NCBI GenBank assembly: GCA_027080125.1
Contig: JALWSW010000117.1
Location: 1-5,874 of the forward strand
DNA length: 5,874 nucleotides
Reading direction: 5' to 3'
From: Campylobacterales bacterium
Lineage (GTDB): Bacteria; Campylobacterota_A; Desulfurellia; JAADFJ01
Shown: positions 5,582 to 5,874 of the stretch, piece after piece
How the letters are laid out: the number at the start of each line of letters is the position of its first letter
Position numbering within the stretch: position 1 is the stretch's first letter
Program-made: the position numbers and the translations under genes
The notes under the pieces: generated by a model
Told to the model about the DNA's origin: nothing
What the model saw: only the letters and a program-made list of their open reading frames with translations
Databases searched by the model: none

Positions 5582-5874
5582 TGATGACTTTAATAACAGG
5601 CGGTAGAGACGCCGGAAAAACATCGACGGCTATAAAGATGGCAAAGCGTATAGAATTGGTGCGTTATTATGTTGCCACCGCAAGAGGTTTGGATGAGGAA
5701 ATGGATGAAAAGATAAAAAGACACAGGCTTCAAAGAGAGAATAAGTTTGTAACTGTTGAGGAACCGATTTCTGTTGCCGAAGCATTAAAAAATATAGATA
5801 AAGATTCGGTTGTTGTGTTGGATTGTCTTACTATGTGGGTTGCAAATATGATTTTTGCCGATAAAGAGGAGCTG
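5581..5874 (+). CDS. cobU: Adenosylcobinamide kinase / guanylyltransferase CobU, N-terminal part (3' end outside window)
   Basis: CobU phosphorylates adenosylcobinamide and then transfers GMP to it, making adenosylcobinamide-GDP for CobS (EC 2.7.1.156 and 2.7.7.62). The frame is open to the right edge, giving 98 codons of a protein usually about 180 long. Motifs are a P-loop GGRDAGKT at 7-14, YVATARGLDEEM at 30-41, KIKRHR at 44-49, the EEP motif, and VVLDCLTMWVANM. His48 aligns with the histidine that becomes guanylylated in Salmonella CobU (His46). The P-loop is unusual: the family normally reads GGARSGKS, whereas here Ala-Arg-Ser is Arg-Asp-Ala and the last Ser is Thr. The Walker A pattern GxxxxGKT is kept. 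The start is the first of two adjacent ATGs and overlaps the cobD stop by one base (TAATG); AAAAAAGG about 10 nt upstream can act as a ribosome site. The second ATG (5584) is possible. Confidence 0.94.
   Translation, partial: MMTLITGGRDAGKTSTAIKMAKRIELVRYYVATARGLDEEMDEKIKRHRLQRENKFVTVEEPISVAEALKNIDKDSVVVLDCLTMWVANMIFADKEEL

Overview
The window is a one-strand block of late cobalamin (vitamin B12) genes from a bacterium. In order on the + strand they are: the 3' end of cobT, a PP-loop ATPase of the DUF71/COG2102 family, a 380-bp repeat-filled gap, then cobS, cobQ, cbiB, cobD and the 5' end of cobU. Both outer genes run off the window edges, so the cluster is larger than what is seen here. Base composition is moderately AT-rich. 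Genes are packed with 1- to 7-bp overlaps or a 4-bp gap. The lineage cannot be fixed from this sequence. The proteins look bacterial, and the GTCATTGCGAGC-type intergenic repeats are, from memory, common in Gram-negative and uncultured lineages such as Desulfobacterota-like groups; that placement is a low-confidence guess.

The genes cover corrin side-chain completion and nucleotide-loop assembly. CobQ amidates the corrin ring to cobyric acid. CobD makes (R)-1-aminopropan-2-ol phosphate from threonine phosphate, and CbiB attaches it to cobyric acid. CobU phosphorylates and guanylylates the cobinamide product. CobT activates the lower-ligand base to its ribotide, and CobS joins the two halves at the membrane. 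The alpha-ribazole phosphatase (CobC) and the corrin-ring enzymes are not in the window. The DUF71 protein, fused to cobT by a TAATG stop/start, is the least characterised member. Bacteria lack diphthamide, so it is unlikely to be a true Dph6. Published comparative genomics has proposed a B12-salvage role for such bacterial DUF71 proteins, and this locus fits that.

The gap at 1240-1619 carries no credible gene. It holds three copies of an about 36-bp palindromic element (two of them in inverted orientation to each other), a degenerate tandem array whose units start with GCAATGAC, and a short AGTGATT tandem repeat. The stem ends of the three palindromes differ by compensatory changes, which suggests a structured, mobilised REP/MITE-like element. 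No cobalamin riboswitch or convincing promoter was recognised. The gap therefore splits the cluster into cobT-DUF71 and cobS-cobQ-cbiB-cobD-cobU.

No wholly new system is evident. The items most worth following are the B12-linked DUF71 enzyme, the structured repeat island, a perfect 8-bp tandem duplication that seems to have turned a 4-bp cobQ/cbiB overlap into a 4-bp gap, and unusual residues in otherwise conserved motifs of CobT, CobS, CobD and CobU.
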